64,000 nucleotides of DNA from Loripinus fragilis (GCA_964019695.1 CAXHUL010000494.1:16707-80706); one strand, 5' to 3'. Numbered from the stretch's first letter, positions 52,109-61,489 are shown. Numbers and translations: made by a program. The notes: generated by a model not told the origin, from the sequence alone.

Positions 52109-52157
52109 TGAAGTAGAGCAGCTTCACTGATGAGTGCCTGATGCTGGACGAAACACA
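52103..52157 (+). ncRNA. Hammerhead ribozyme motif, copy 25 (last)
   Basis: Identical motif; predicted cut after C52108. It is the last ribozyme before the array breaks off, so everything 3' of it would stay attached to any read-through into the foldback element. Confidence 0.86.
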
Positions 52158-53805
52158 TCATTTTATTCTAATCATGATCTACACTGCTAGTTCTGAATGT
52201 GAAATATTCGGTAATTTACATGCTACCAAAATGGCCAGAGTGGGAAAGATTGGAGACCTAGGTCTAGATTTAATGCCCATAGCATAATGGAAATTGCTCA
52301 TCCTCTTTTTTGATGAAACTATATCCCAAATTTGAAATTTCTGAAAAGACTGTAAGTAAAGATTACTCATTAGAACGGCCTCGTCGAACGAGAAATATCA
52401 CAACCCACTTAAGCATATAATACGAGTATATGTGTGAAAGTGCTTCATTGGGGGTTAGGTAACTAAATGAGCTTTAATAACTGTGTTATATCATTATCTA
52501 TGTGAGGCGGTTCTAATGAGTAGCTTCTAAAACAATTTTGAGTGTGAGGCGACTCTAATGAGTACCAAACAATACTACTGTTTGCGTGGTCGAAATAAGA
52601 ACAAAATTTGATCTCGGGTGAAGCTGGGGGGGGGGGGGTGGCTGCAGTTGATTTGTTTAGCTGAAAAAGTTTAAGTTTGTCTTCAAATAAGTACAGCCTC
52701 GACCCGGTGAGTTGAACAGCCAAATACAATTGAATTTTATTGGTCTAAGCAATGAGGCCAGGGAACCTGCTTGGGGGAATGGTCCCGACCAGTCCATGCG
52801 GATCCTCATCATTATTCCTTTAAGTGTCATCTCTATGAGGCGGTTCTAATGAGTGTAAGTATCCTAAGAGTGTTTTAATAAATACCCATATGCTAAGTCA
52901 CCATACTTCTACAGTTAAAGTGAGTAAGCACTCATAGCACATTTCAGTAGAAAAGGGAATACAATCACAAAAATCAACTTGCACAGCAGTGCTAGCCAGT
53001 CTGCAAAAACGGAGTATCACGGTCAGCCTGCTCGGATTGATTAGTCAAATCCTGGTCAAAACTGTTTGTGTATGGCCATTTAACTGCATTTTCTGGTATA
53101 TAATGCAATTTGAGTCTTTCCTCGAGAGAACCAGGCTTTAAAAATGATTTTAAGAAAAAATTAAAATTTAAACTAAAATTCAATAAAATTTTAAAATTTA
53201 AATTTAAATTTCTTCCAAAAATAATTTCAAATTATTTCTATTTTGGTTCCTGATCTGTGTGCGAAATTTCATCTGAATTCATTGAAAAATGACTGTTTTA
53301 CAAAGATTTTCGTTTTTTTCGCCTACTCTCTTATAGGGTTCGGTGCACAATTAATCGGTCCCATTCAACTCCATGTAAAAAGGCAGAATTCGAGCATCTG
53401 CAATTTTTTCCAGGACATTGCTTGGACTTTTTTCTGTCTGTGAGTGGCAAGATCTGTCATTCACCTATCAAAAAAGTGAAAAGACAACCTACCTTGATAA
53501 TCTCGTTTTCTCAGCATTCTCCGTTCTTCGGGGAACAGTCAAAAAATCCGGGCTGAAATCCGACCTGCGTCAGACGTTACCTGGGGAGTGCGCCGGGGAG
53601 TCTGTGACAAAATAGTCCACACAAAGATGCATTTTTCTGCATCAGCCTGACAAACATAGACCAATGTTGAATCACATGTACATTTAAAGTCGAATAAAGC
53701 ACCCATTTACGCCATAAAGGGCCCAGAAACGGCAAGTGCTAAATTTCTAAAGGTACTATTTTCGTGGGCTACCAAACCGGAAGACTGTAATTGTGTACTA
53801 ACACC
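52109..53805 (+). repeat. Monomer 25 (partial, right end of array, G13)
   Basis: The array stops here at the sequence CTAACACC, which is the right edge of the removable segment, so this copy never reaches its own downstream hammerhead. The next bases (CGAAAG, then the foldback element) are unrelated to the satellite. Confidence 0.95.
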
Positions 53806-53810
53806 GAAAG
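53805..53810. repeat. Candidate target-site duplication CGAAAG, left
   Basis: Matches 55651-55656 exactly; the first base could also be the last base of the satellite. Confidence 0.45.
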
Positions 53811-55650
53811 GGGTACTGGTCAACTCGTACCTAAGTCAACTCGTACCTTAGTCAACTCGTACCCATTTTTGGTCAACTCGTACCTTAGTTAACTCGTACC
53901 TAAGTCAACTCGTACCTTAGTTTATTTATAATAGAATATGAAAGAGTTTTATGCCGTTGTCTAAGTGCGTTACCCATGACAAAAACAAAATGATAAGTTT
54001 TGTTACTTTTTAGGCGAATTCTACACTCAAAAGGAGCGTTCAATTACAAATGGGTAATACAGTATACTGCCCATGTGTTTTCCTCGCTCTTACAAATTAC
54101 AGTAGATGAAGAAATAGCTAGGCTCTACATTGTAAAAAAAATAAGTCACAAAACGCCCATTTTGGTGGCAGCTGGACTGCCACTGGTCTTGACGTATTTA
54201 ACGTATGAGCTGTTTTGTAATGACAGGGATAACTGTTAAACAACTATCACTGGTTAAATGTTAGCCTCTGGTAGCGTCGTCTTAGTATGAAAGTGTAGCT
54301 AAATGGACATCAAAAATGGGTGGCAACTATGCAGCCACCTCTTTTAGTGTTAACTGACAAGGATAGCACATTGCACACTAATCATTGCAAATAGCACTGG
54401 TCCCATCGAAATCATAAAATCTGGTCTTGTTGCCTGCAAACAATAAAGGTACAGACTCGATGAGATAGACCGATCAGAGCATCCAAGCAGTCTGATCAGC
54501 GCATTTGTTATTCAATCCCAAAAACTTTAATAGCTGAACTTGCTATGCGCATTATTCAAATTGAACCTAGCCTTTGTAACTTAGCATGCTGGCTGTGTCC
54601 TTATAGGGTAGCTAACCCCTGAATATATGTTTTCTCGTGGCGCGGGTTTTGTGTACATAAAGCCGCTTTACAGACACGTGCTGGTGATTGGTAGGGTGTG
54701 AAAAACAGTACAATGATTGTATGTGATTGTATTAATTAAATTGTAACTAGAAATTAACATTGTCTGACAGTGTAAAACTTGAATAATAAAAAAATAGTAC
54801 AATCTTATTAAAGAAAATTCGGAATAGCAATGTTAAACATGAAATCTTTTTGGCTTATAACTGATTAAACCATTTTAAAAATAAACCCAGCTCACGTCAG
54901 AGGGTTTGGTTCTTTCATTTAGAAAGTCCAAGTGAGTCTCTTATCATGCAGTCTCATCTGAACCTTCGCTACTTGCCACTTAAATGACTCCAAATTTGCT
55001 TTTTGTTTTGTCGTCTGCTGACTTATTTTGAAATGAGTAATTCAAAATATCTTCTAATATTTTAGTGCTAGTTGAAAAAAAAAACACTGCATGCTATCAT
55101 AACAGATCTATGTCCGAAATTCAAATCTGTGTGTACACGAGCAGCGAAGACCCTGCGGAGCCGTCATTATATAATGGGCTAGGATATTGGAACAGGCAGA
55201 TCCGAAACCCCCCTAATCGCAGCCTCACAGGTCGTAATTTATAGTGTTTTTTTAATATTTGAACAGGCTGGCCCGAATCTTTCCTTATTGCAGATGGCAA
55301 AACTGCGTTGATTTGGTCGTTTAAGCAGGCTATTCCGAACATCGACCCATAGGGAAAAGGAAAGGGAACTTGCCACAGCTGGCTTGAACCTCGTCCGATC
55401 GCAAATACTAAATTGTAATGAATATGTATGATTGAACAAGCTCCCAGAACGCCGCCCCATAGGCATAAAAGTTGGGATCTTACCAAACTCTCCGTCTATC
55501 ATGCTCTACCCTGCCCCGTTTTTTTACTCAGGTACGAGTTGACTTGGGGTAGGTACGAGTTGACCAAAGGTTAGGTACGAGTTGACCAAAAATGGGTACG
55601 AGTTGACTTAGGTACGAGTTGACTAAGGTACGAGTTGACTAGAAACCAGT
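53811..55650. mobile_element. Foldback-like element with tandem-repeat inverted ends
   Basis: Left end (to ~53920) holds six copies of TCAACTCGTACC spaced 16-23 bp; right end (55531-55650) holds six copies of its complement. Both ends include a matching ACCCATTTTTGG spacer. Flanks carry CGAAAG at 53805-53810 and 55651-55656, a candidate 6-bp target duplication. The interior (~53940-55500) encodes no recognisable transposase, so it is probably non-autonomous. Known foldback elements have this design: inverted ends made of short direct repeats. It separates the satellite array from the reverse transcriptase remnant. Confidence 0.75.
53921..55530. other. Interior of foldback-like element, no recognisable gene
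   Basis: Scanned on both strands: only short ORFs without recognisable domains (79 aa at 54000-54239; 121 aa on the minus strand at 55121-55486). A degenerate ~65-bp repetition centred on CAGGCT...CCGAA is visible around 55190-55470, which explains the longer minus-strand ORF better than coding does. Confidence 0.6.
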
Positions 55651-55656
55651 CGAAAG
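55651..55656. repeat. Candidate target-site duplication CGAAAG, right
   Basis: Right partner; the LINE reading frame resumes inside it. Confidence 0.45.
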
Positions 55657-57010
55657 TATTGGTACGGTATATATTGGATGCCCGACATGTGCCGATGATA
55701 TCGCCCTGCTAGCGCTTTCACCAGATGAACTCCAACTTATGTTATATGAGGCCCTTAATTACTCTAAGAAAAACAGATACCAAATTCATCCAACAAAATC
55801 CTGTGTGATTGACATTTCCATATACAAACTTGATGAAAATTTAGAGTGGTCTCTTGGAGACAACCAACTGAAACTTTCTGACAGTGCCGTACATCTTGGA
55901 ATAACTAGAGCAGGCAAAAAGGAATCCTCAATAAATGTTAACGACAGAGTGAAATTGGCTAGAAGAACTTCATATTCCCTCATGAATACTGGACTACATG
56001 GTGCAAATGGCCTTAGCCCGGAGACCTCCTATGTCATCTATAGAGCATACGTGTTACCGCGTCTACTTTACGGTCTTGACGTATTAAGCCTCACGCAGGG
56101 TCAGGTGGACCAATTATCCAGATACCACATACAAACATTACGTAATATACAGTCTTTACCGCAACGTACAGCATGTGCTGCAGTGTATATGCTCCTCGGA
56201 GCTCTACCTTTGGAGGCGGAACTACATAAGAGGCGTTTGAGCTTACTAAACAGTGTTATAACCAGTGACAACGAGTGTCTCAAGGGTCTAGTTCAGAGAC
56301 AACTTGCCTGTTCATTTAATGTTAAAAGCAGCTTCTTCAACATTACAAGTAAAATTCTGGAAAAATATGAACTCCCATCCTTAAGTCAGCTCCTATGTAG
56401 CTCATATAGTAAACTACAGTGGAAACATACATATGTGAAAGCAGTTAACAAATTTTGGTCAAAGCAACTTGTTAGTGAAATTAAAACCAAGAAAAGTCTT
56501 AAATATCTCCCAGTTGAAAACTTAAGGATCGGTTCAACACATCTAGTGTGGCGCAGTCTCGACTCGACAGTATCGGACGTGAGAAAAGGGATCACAAAGG
56601 CCAGAATTCTAACAGGGACCTACTTACTGCAAAAAACCAGGAATTCATTCAGTGGTGGAACAGTAGATCCAGTATGCCGCAATTGTCGATTGGAGGATGA
56701 AGACCTGCTGCATGTGTTGGCTCGATGCCCAGCCTATTTCGAAATTAGAAAATACACAGTACAGTTATTAAAGGACATTGTTGTCAGAAAAACAAATTTA
56801 GAAACCTGGTATAGTTACGCAAAAGACTGGTCAGTTATCCTTAAAGTCCTGGTGTGTTCTGAAACATTGGTTAAGGCGTTGCCTGCTCTTCAAGGAACAG
56901 AAGATGAAATAGAACGATTATCAAGAAACTGTTTTCACAAAATCCATGTTAGAAAACTACAACTGAAAAATATAGAACGGTCGGTGAAAATGGCTGCCCA
57001 CAAAGGCTAA
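55652..57010 (+). pseudogene. LINE (non-LTR retrotransposon) ORF2 fragment: end of reverse transcriptase and C-terminal zinc motif
   Basis: An open frame of 452 codons to a TAA at 57008-57010; the first ATG (55739) is internal and not a true start. The 5' end is cut by the foldback element at codon level. Residues 14-16 are the A-D-D of RT box C (CADDIALL, 55688-55711), so the fingers/palm N-terminal half and any endonuclease are missing. After the RT thumb comes a C-terminal C-x2-C-x8-H-x4-C motif (56675-56728), usual in APE-type LINEs (Jockey/CR1/I-like groups); exact clade not assignable by eye. No stops or frameshifts in the remaining part, so the insertion is fairly young. Function in the full element: target-primed reverse transcription. 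As it stands it cannot encode an active enzyme. Confidence 0.88.
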
Positions 57011-57170
57011 TCCAATGTACATAGACTTTTATCTAGTTTGAAGTTAGTTTTAAAACGAAGTTTTTACAAGACTTTTAACCATACATTATTTTAAACTCCT
57101 GTTAACGCAAGAGGTGCTTCTGTACAGAAGGAAAATACATTCGAAAGAAAAAAAGAAAGAAAGGGTTAGC
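57011..57170 (+). other. LINE 3' untranslated region and A-rich tail
   Basis: Non-coding stretch after the ORF stop ending in GAAAG-type A-rich repeats at 57141-57165, a plausible LINE 3' end. Confidence 0.5.
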
Positions 57171-57176
57171 CTATGT

Positions 57177-57271
57177 GCGAAAAGCGAACTTTTATAGGAG
57201 ACAAATTTCGCGACACCAGATGTCGCGAAAAGCGAACTTTTATAGGAGACAAATTTCGCGACACCAGATGT
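57177..57271. repeat. 48-bp direct tandem duplication
   Basis: 57177-57224 and 57225-57271 are the same sequence (GCGAAAAGCGAAC ... ACCAGATGT). Each copy also contains TTTCGCGA, with TCGCGAAA across the junction. Confidence 0.9.
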
Positions 57272-57327
57272 AAAAATTCTTCACCACAGATCCTAAGGTA
57301 CCAATATAGGGTCCGTGTCTAAGCGCA

Positions 57328-57400
57328 CGTCGCAGCGGCTCAGTCGGCTTTAGTTAATAGCGCTAGACTGACTGGTTCGAGTCTCAACGCAACGCCAACA
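57328..57400 (+). repeat. tRNA-derived SINE head (Pol III A and B boxes)
   Basis: A box-like GCGGCTCAGTCGG at 57335-57347 and B box GGTTCGAGTCT at 57374-57384 lie at normal tRNA spacing. There is no clean acceptor stem or cloverleaf, so this is a SINE promoter and not a functional tRNA. Confidence 0.6.
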
Positions 57401-57610
57401 TCAGCTTTTCTTTGTGTTTTTTATTTGAGTTGATGCTTTACCGCCACAGACAAACTTTTTGTCTGGGTTGTACCAGTACTGAGCAGTGAGGATAAGTGTC
57501 TTGCCCAAGGACACAACACGTAGTACATCCTGTAACGTTCGAAGAAGGGACTCCTTGATCTCAAGTCGAGCACATTGCCCTCCATACTTCGTTGTTCGCT
57601 GCGTTATATA
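57401..57610. repeat. SINE body or second SINE, with conserved TTGCCCAAGGACAC hairpin
   Basis: GTGTCTTGCCCAAGGACAC at 57497-57515 is a self-complementary block met in many animal SINEs. Downstream (57537-57600), TTCGAA and CTCAAGTCGAGCAC resemble a degenerate tRNA head on the minus strand, so a second SINE in opposite orientation may abut the first. Confidence 0.45.
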
Positions 57611-57737
57611 TGTGGCATAAACAGAATTCCTCATGGTGTGACTCATGCAAATAAAGCTGTAAATCAGGAAAATTACCAACGTCCAGACATAGTTCCATTA
57701 ACCCATATAAGCCCAGCGTCCTTTTTGTGGGACACAG

Positions 57738-57795
57738 GCAAACAGTGCAAACCCAGATCAGAACGCGGCGTCTGATCAGGGTCTCCACTGTTTGC
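57738..57795. repeat. 58-bp palindrome with GCAAACAGTG ends
   Basis: GCAAACAGTG ... CACTGTTTGC arms of ~25 nt around ACGCGGCG. Same termini as the 67-bp palindromes at 61167, 61960 and 62205, but with a different centre. Confidence 0.85.
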
Positions 57796-58018
57796 TTACA
57801 GGATTTTCTATTAAAATTTTGATAAAAGTGAAAAATACCACCCAACAGCCCTTAAAACGGAAATGGACTGTTCCCATTGATAACGGTGGGAAATTCCATA
57901 AGACATAAATGGGTTCATGGAATCGACATTTTTCTGCAACGAGCTATAGCAGAATACAGTTTCAACCGGAAGTGTGTTAGGTACGGTGTGTCTCATGGGT
58001 TTTGGCTTAATTACCTTA

Positions 58019-59071
58019 AGGCCCTGTCACACTATAACGTTTTAGCCAACGTATGCCGACGTATGAAATATATATCTAGTACGCTCGCATACGCTGAAAT
58101 CTAAATAAAAATCTGAGGAAGCATCTCTGTGGACGTATGCAAAGCGTACGCGAAACGAACATAGAACGTATGTCTAACTTAATAGTAACTTATTAATAAC
58201 TTATTTCTAACGTAACATAACTTATACTTGTATCAGCGTATAAAAGCGTGTGCCTAGCGTATCACTAGCGTTTTTGACTTATGAGAAACTTATGCACAAC
58301 GAACGTTTAACGCATGCTGAATTGTACATATATATAACGTACGTTAACGTATGCATAACTTACATGTAGCGTACATCTAACTTATGTCAAACGTATAAAA
58401 CAGTACACAATTTTGGGACCACTTTGTCATATGTCAGCGTATACCAACATACTGCAGCGTGTTCGTAACGTATTGAAAACGTATCTAACTTATTCAGCGT
58501 ACACCATCATACTTGTTGAATTTTTATACGTCCTCATACGTTGGTGCTAACGTACCTTAACGTATGCATAACTTACCCGTTGCGTACATCTAACTTATGC
58601 CTAACGTATAAGCAATACGTCAGCATACGCTGAAGATTTTTTATGCAAGCACAAAATTTTGGGATCTATTTGCCGTATGACAACGTATACCAACGTACAG
58701 TATCGTGTTCGTAACGTGTTTAAAACTTATCTCAAACGTATTCAGCGTACAACAACGTACTTGTTCAAATTCTCATACGTCCGCATACGTTGGTGCTAAC
58801 GTACCTGAACGTATGCATAACTTACCTGCTGTGTACATTTAGCGTATGTCTAACGTATAGAAGCAGTACGTTCGCATACGCTGTAATTTTTTTATGGATG
58901 TACAAAATGTTGGACCTCTTGGCCGTATGTCAACGTATACCACCGTACTATAGCGTATTCGTAACGTGTTTAAAACTTATTTCTAACGTACTCAGCGTAT
59001 ACCAACGTACTTGCTGAATTTTTCATACGTCGGCATACGTTGGTGCTATACGTCGTAGTGTGCCAGGGCCT
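58019..59071. mobile_element. Non-autonomous DNA transposon, 1053 bp, TIR starting AGGCCCTGTCACACTA
   Basis: The outer ~50 bp at each end are inverted copies (left AGGCCCTGTCACACTATAAC; right complement matches with few changes). Flanks are TTA at 58016-58018 and 59072-59074, a 3-bp duplication compatible with PIF/Harbinger; TTAA targeting (Kolobok or piggyBac) is the alternative because the flanks can be read as TTAA with a 1-bp shift. There is no transposase gene. The interior is built of ACGTA-rich units. Confidence 0.75.
58346..59060. repeat. Three internal tandem units (~213, 249, ~250 bp) inside the 1053-bp element
   Basis: Units begin with AACGTATGCATAACTTAC at 58346, 58559 and 58808. 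The first is shorter because it lacks ~35 bp found in the others. All are packed with AACGTA/AACTTAT hexamer-like words. Confidence 0.8.
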
Positions 59072-59074
59072 TTA

Positions 59075-59342
59075 ACTGCGTGTTCTGGGTCTCGCTTGTT
59101 TGGAATTCAGAATGAGCCAGTTCATGAGGTTTTGGTACTTATCGCATATTCACAAACATCTACTAGTTTAAACCGGGGCACGTGTTGGCGCATGAGGTAG
59201 AAAACTAGTCTAGATCTTAATTTACATATACTTTGTGTATGCGAGCAGCAGTAGCGAAGACTCTAGCGAGTATGTGCATTTGCACAGGCTCTCCTTAGCA
59301 TTATTTTCTAGACAATGTGATAAATGCCAAAATCTCATATCA
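59075..59342. other. Unassigned spacer
   Basis: No ORF or RNA recognised. A piece around 59236-59263 (GTGTATGCGAGCAGC ... GAAGACTCT) resembles 55131-55156 in the foldback element, suggesting a shared old repeat. Confidence 0.4.
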
Positions 59343-59520
59343 ACTGAGTGTTGTGGATTTCGCTTGTTTGGAGCTTTGATTTTTTTTTAAAAACTGAATG
59401 CTCTGGATTTCTTTGTTTAGGGTTCCGATTTTAACAGGGTTCTCTGGATTGCGTGATTTGGAGCTCTGATATATTTGATCTGGGTGCTCTGAGTTTCGGC
59501 TGTTTGGAGCTCTGACATTT
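59343..59520. repeat. Minisatellite, ~42-45-bp unit, left block
   Basis: Degenerate units reading CTGGGTGCTCTG then GGATTTCGGTTGTTTGGAGC, starting near 59343, 59394, 59435 and 59480. Confidence 0.7.
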
Positions 59521-59526
59521 CTTATA

Positions 59527-60330
59527 TACATGTGTAGTCCGGAAGGGGTACAGCAACCACACCATCTATTACCTTGTAAAACAAGCAAAGACGGGCGTCT
59601 GCCCTTCTTTGCTCCAAAGAACGCCATCCAAGTTGTTGAACCATCTCAGTTACACTTTCCCGCCTATCGAAATTACTGACTGTCCAGCGAGCAGCTCTTC
59701 GCTGGACTTGTTCGATTTGGGATATTCACACTTTCGTGTGCGGTTCCCAGACAGCCGAAACGTATTCCAGCTGTGTTCTTACAAGGGAATTATAAGGCGC
59801 TTCACGTACTTTTGGCATCTTTGATTTGTTATTGCGTCGGATAAATCCAAGAGTCAGATTTACCGTGATTAGCAGTTACACGGTCAACAAATGGCCCCCA
59901 AGACTCCAAAACCTGTCGATGTAATACGTAGTCAGTCTTCACAGTTTTTTGGAGCCCGTCAGGTGTACCACTTGACATTTTGAGGGATTGAACTCCATAT
60001 CCCACTTGGTCTCCCATGCCGACAGTGTATCTAGATCATTTCAGAGTGCTGAACTGTCATCCTCACTTCCCACGGAAAGGTATAGAGCTGTATCGTCAGC
60101 AAATAGTCTCACCCGGGAGCGGACCTCATCGGGTAGACCATTTATATAGACAAGGAACATACTCGGACCCAGGATGAGCCCTGTGGGGCACCAGATATCT
60201 GAACTGGTATGGATTCCGACTCCTTCCTGTCTATCACCACCCGCTGGGATCTACTCCCAAGAAAGCTCGGATCCAGTCCAGCTTGTGTCCGCGGATGCCA
60301 TATGCATCATAGTGCACTTTCCACTTAGCC
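59527..60330 (-). pseudogene. Decayed LINE reverse transcriptase, minus strand
   Basis: Read from 60330 down to 59527: YGIRGHKLDWIRAFLG (RT domain), [11 protein letters not shown] after a one-base frameshift, GAPQGS, a second frameshift, LFADDTALY (catalytic box at 60091-60103), WDMEFNPSKCQVVHLTGS, VREAPYNSLVRTQLEY, and finally LGWRSLEQRRADARLCLFYK. The order and motifs fit the C-terminal two thirds of an animal Jockey/CR1-like RT. At least two frameshifts, in-frame stops and a missing 5' end make it dead. It is a different family from the fragment at 55652-57010 and much older. Confidence 0.85.
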
Positions 60331-60332
60331 GC

Positions 60333-60530
60333 ATGTGTGCTCTGGACTAGACGGTTGTTTGGAACACTTTTCTTAACTGGGTGCCCTGAATTTCGGTTGT
60401 TTGGGACTCCTTTCTTATCTGGGTGCTCTGATTTTCGGTTGTTTGGAGCTCTATTCTTAACTGGGTGTCCTGGATTAGGGTTGATTGGAACTGTGCTTTG
60501 CTTATCTGGACGCTCAGTGACAATACGTTC
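60333..60530. repeat. Minisatellite, 42-bp unit, right block
   Basis: Units start near 60333, 60377, 60419, 60461 and 60506. Same unit as at 59343-59520, so the minisatellite lies on both sides of the dead RT. The 42-bp period is a multiple of three, which explains the 109-aa minus-strand ORF here. Confidence 0.75.
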
Positions 60531-60537
60531 TAGGTGT

Positions 60538-60609
60538 TCTAATCGCGTATAATGCACATACAAAACACTAAATAGTGTTTTGTATGTGCATCAATGTTTA
60601 CGCGATTAG
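60538..60609. repeat. Hairpin/palindrome, 19-bp perfect arms with outer CTAATCGCGTA arms
   Basis: 60552-60570 and 60573-60591 are exact inverted copies separated by AA. Further out CTAATCGCGTA pairs with TACGCGATTAG. It marks the left edge of the duplicated region that follows. Confidence 0.85.
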
Positions 60610-60696
60610 ACTTCACTTTTTAATGAGGGATGATTGAGAGATACGCGGAAAAGTCTCATTTTTTGACCATTGATTAAAAGCGATAACATTTTAATA

Positions 60697-60745
60697 TACA
60701 GTCGAATCTCGTTAATTCGAATCTCGTTAATTTGAAGTCCATGGG
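60697..60745 (+). mobile_element. pogo/Tigger-like terminal sequence, copy 1
   Basis: TA followed by CAGTCGAATCTCGTTAATTC and a second TCGTTAATT, resembling Tc1/mariner-pogo ends (CAG start, TA target). No matching opposite end found in the window, so it is an orphan or solo end. Confidence 0.45.
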
Positions 60746-61067
60746 ACCAGATTTCAGGCTTCGAGTTATTTTAAACAATTCCGGGCGAATTAAAAGGAGA
60801 TAGTAATAAGCCAACCGTGATTATTTGTAGTATTTCCTGGCATCTAACCGATATATTCTTGGTACTTAAAATAAACGCCTGGGCGAGACTGTTTACCGCC
60901 CGTGTTTCATACTAAAACAGCTCTAGGCCGACATTTCTCCAGTGATAAATGGTAATATTTCTACCTGTTATTATAGTAGCTATTCTCCGGATCAATACAA
61001 CCGAACAGACATAGCGCTTAATGCAGTTGAAAGGTAACATTATATCAGCGGCAGTTCAGCTGCGCAC

Positions 61068-61247
61068 TAGGGTAAAGTCAGGTAACGTCGGACATCAGGT
61101 AAATTCGGACAGCGACCTTGTTTGCTTCATATTTTAATTACTGGGATGAAAGAATAAATTAACTAAGCAAACAGTGAAAATCCAGATGAGACGGCTCATA
61201 AGGAGCCGTCTCATCTGGATTTCCACTGTTTGCAAACGTATGTCCGA
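61068..61247 (+). mobile_element. MITE copy A (right end missing)
   Basis: Starts TAGGGTAAAGTCAGGTAACG with GGACA-rich inverted-repeat end. The right end is cut where the 140-bp inverted piece begins. Confidence 0.65.
61167..61233. repeat. 67-bp palindrome (GCAAACAGTG ends), in MITE A
   Basis: 31-nt perfect-to-near-perfect arms and a 5-nt loop ATAAG; arms contain ATCCAGATGAGACGGCTC. Confidence 0.9.
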
Positions 61248-61250
61248 ATA

Positions 61251-61390
61251 TGATATAATGTTACCTTTCAACTGCATTAAGCGCTATGTTTGTTCGGTTG
61301 TATTGATCCGGAGAATAGCTACTATAATAACAGGTAGAAATATTACCATTTATCACTGGAGAAATGTCGGCCTAGAGCTGTTTTAGTATG
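61251..61390 (-). repeat. 140-bp inverted copy of 60908-61047 (and of 61701-61840)
   Basis: Sits exactly between the two large direct repeats and is their reverse complement (starts TGATATAATGTTACC, ends TTTTAGTATG). It gives the locus a foldback architecture. Confidence 0.9.
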
Positions 61391-61489
61391 TTTACGCGAT
61401 TAGACTTCTTTTTTTAATGAGGGATGATTGAAAGATACGCGGAAAAGTCCATTTTTTGACCATTGATTAAAAGCGATAACATTTTAATA

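Larger units (their letters stand above)
1..53805 (+). repeat. Macrosatellite array, ~2.16-kb monomer, 26 copies (24 complete), each with a hammerhead motif
   Basis: Seen directly: one ~2.16-kb sequence repeats head to tail without interruption from the window edge to 53805, where it stops inside a monomer. Copies differ by only a few substitutions each (well above 99% identity by eye). Length variation has three sources: a poly-G tract, three losses of a ~475-bp segment, and one 4-bp duplication. All short ORFs in the unit (63-91 aa) are noncoding in character: no recognisable domain, both strands overlapped, and one set opens or closes with the G count. Order within a monomer starting at the ribozyme cleavage site: hammerhead 3' part, a minus-strand copy of a 19-bp motif, two plus-strand copies, the G tract, a third plus-strand copy, an AT-only block, the removable segment, then the hammerhead 5' part. 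The left end lies outside the window. Such low divergence implies recent amplification or active homogenisation. Confidence 0.98.
60594..61247 (+). repeat. Large direct repeat, copy 1
   Basis: ~650 bp repeated nearly exactly at 61388-62039 (period 794 bp). Contains a pogo-like end, a MITE copy and a 67-bp palindrome. No coding capacity. Confidence 0.9.

Noticed and set aside
1..53805. CRISPR-like or ribosomal DNA array
   Set aside because: Unit of 2.16 kb with no repeat/spacer pattern, no rRNA or 5S sequence recognised.
54000..54239. 79-aa ORF inside the foldback element as a transposase
   Set aside because: No transposase motif, too short, and no neighbouring exon-like pieces.
57328..57400. 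Functional tRNA gene
   Set aside because: Only A- and B-box-like words fit; no acceptor stem or anticodon arm can be drawn, so SINE is the better call.
60234..60563. 109-aa minus-strand ORF as an intact protein
   Set aside because: It fuses minisatellite units (42 bp, a multiple of three) to a frameshifted RT remnant.
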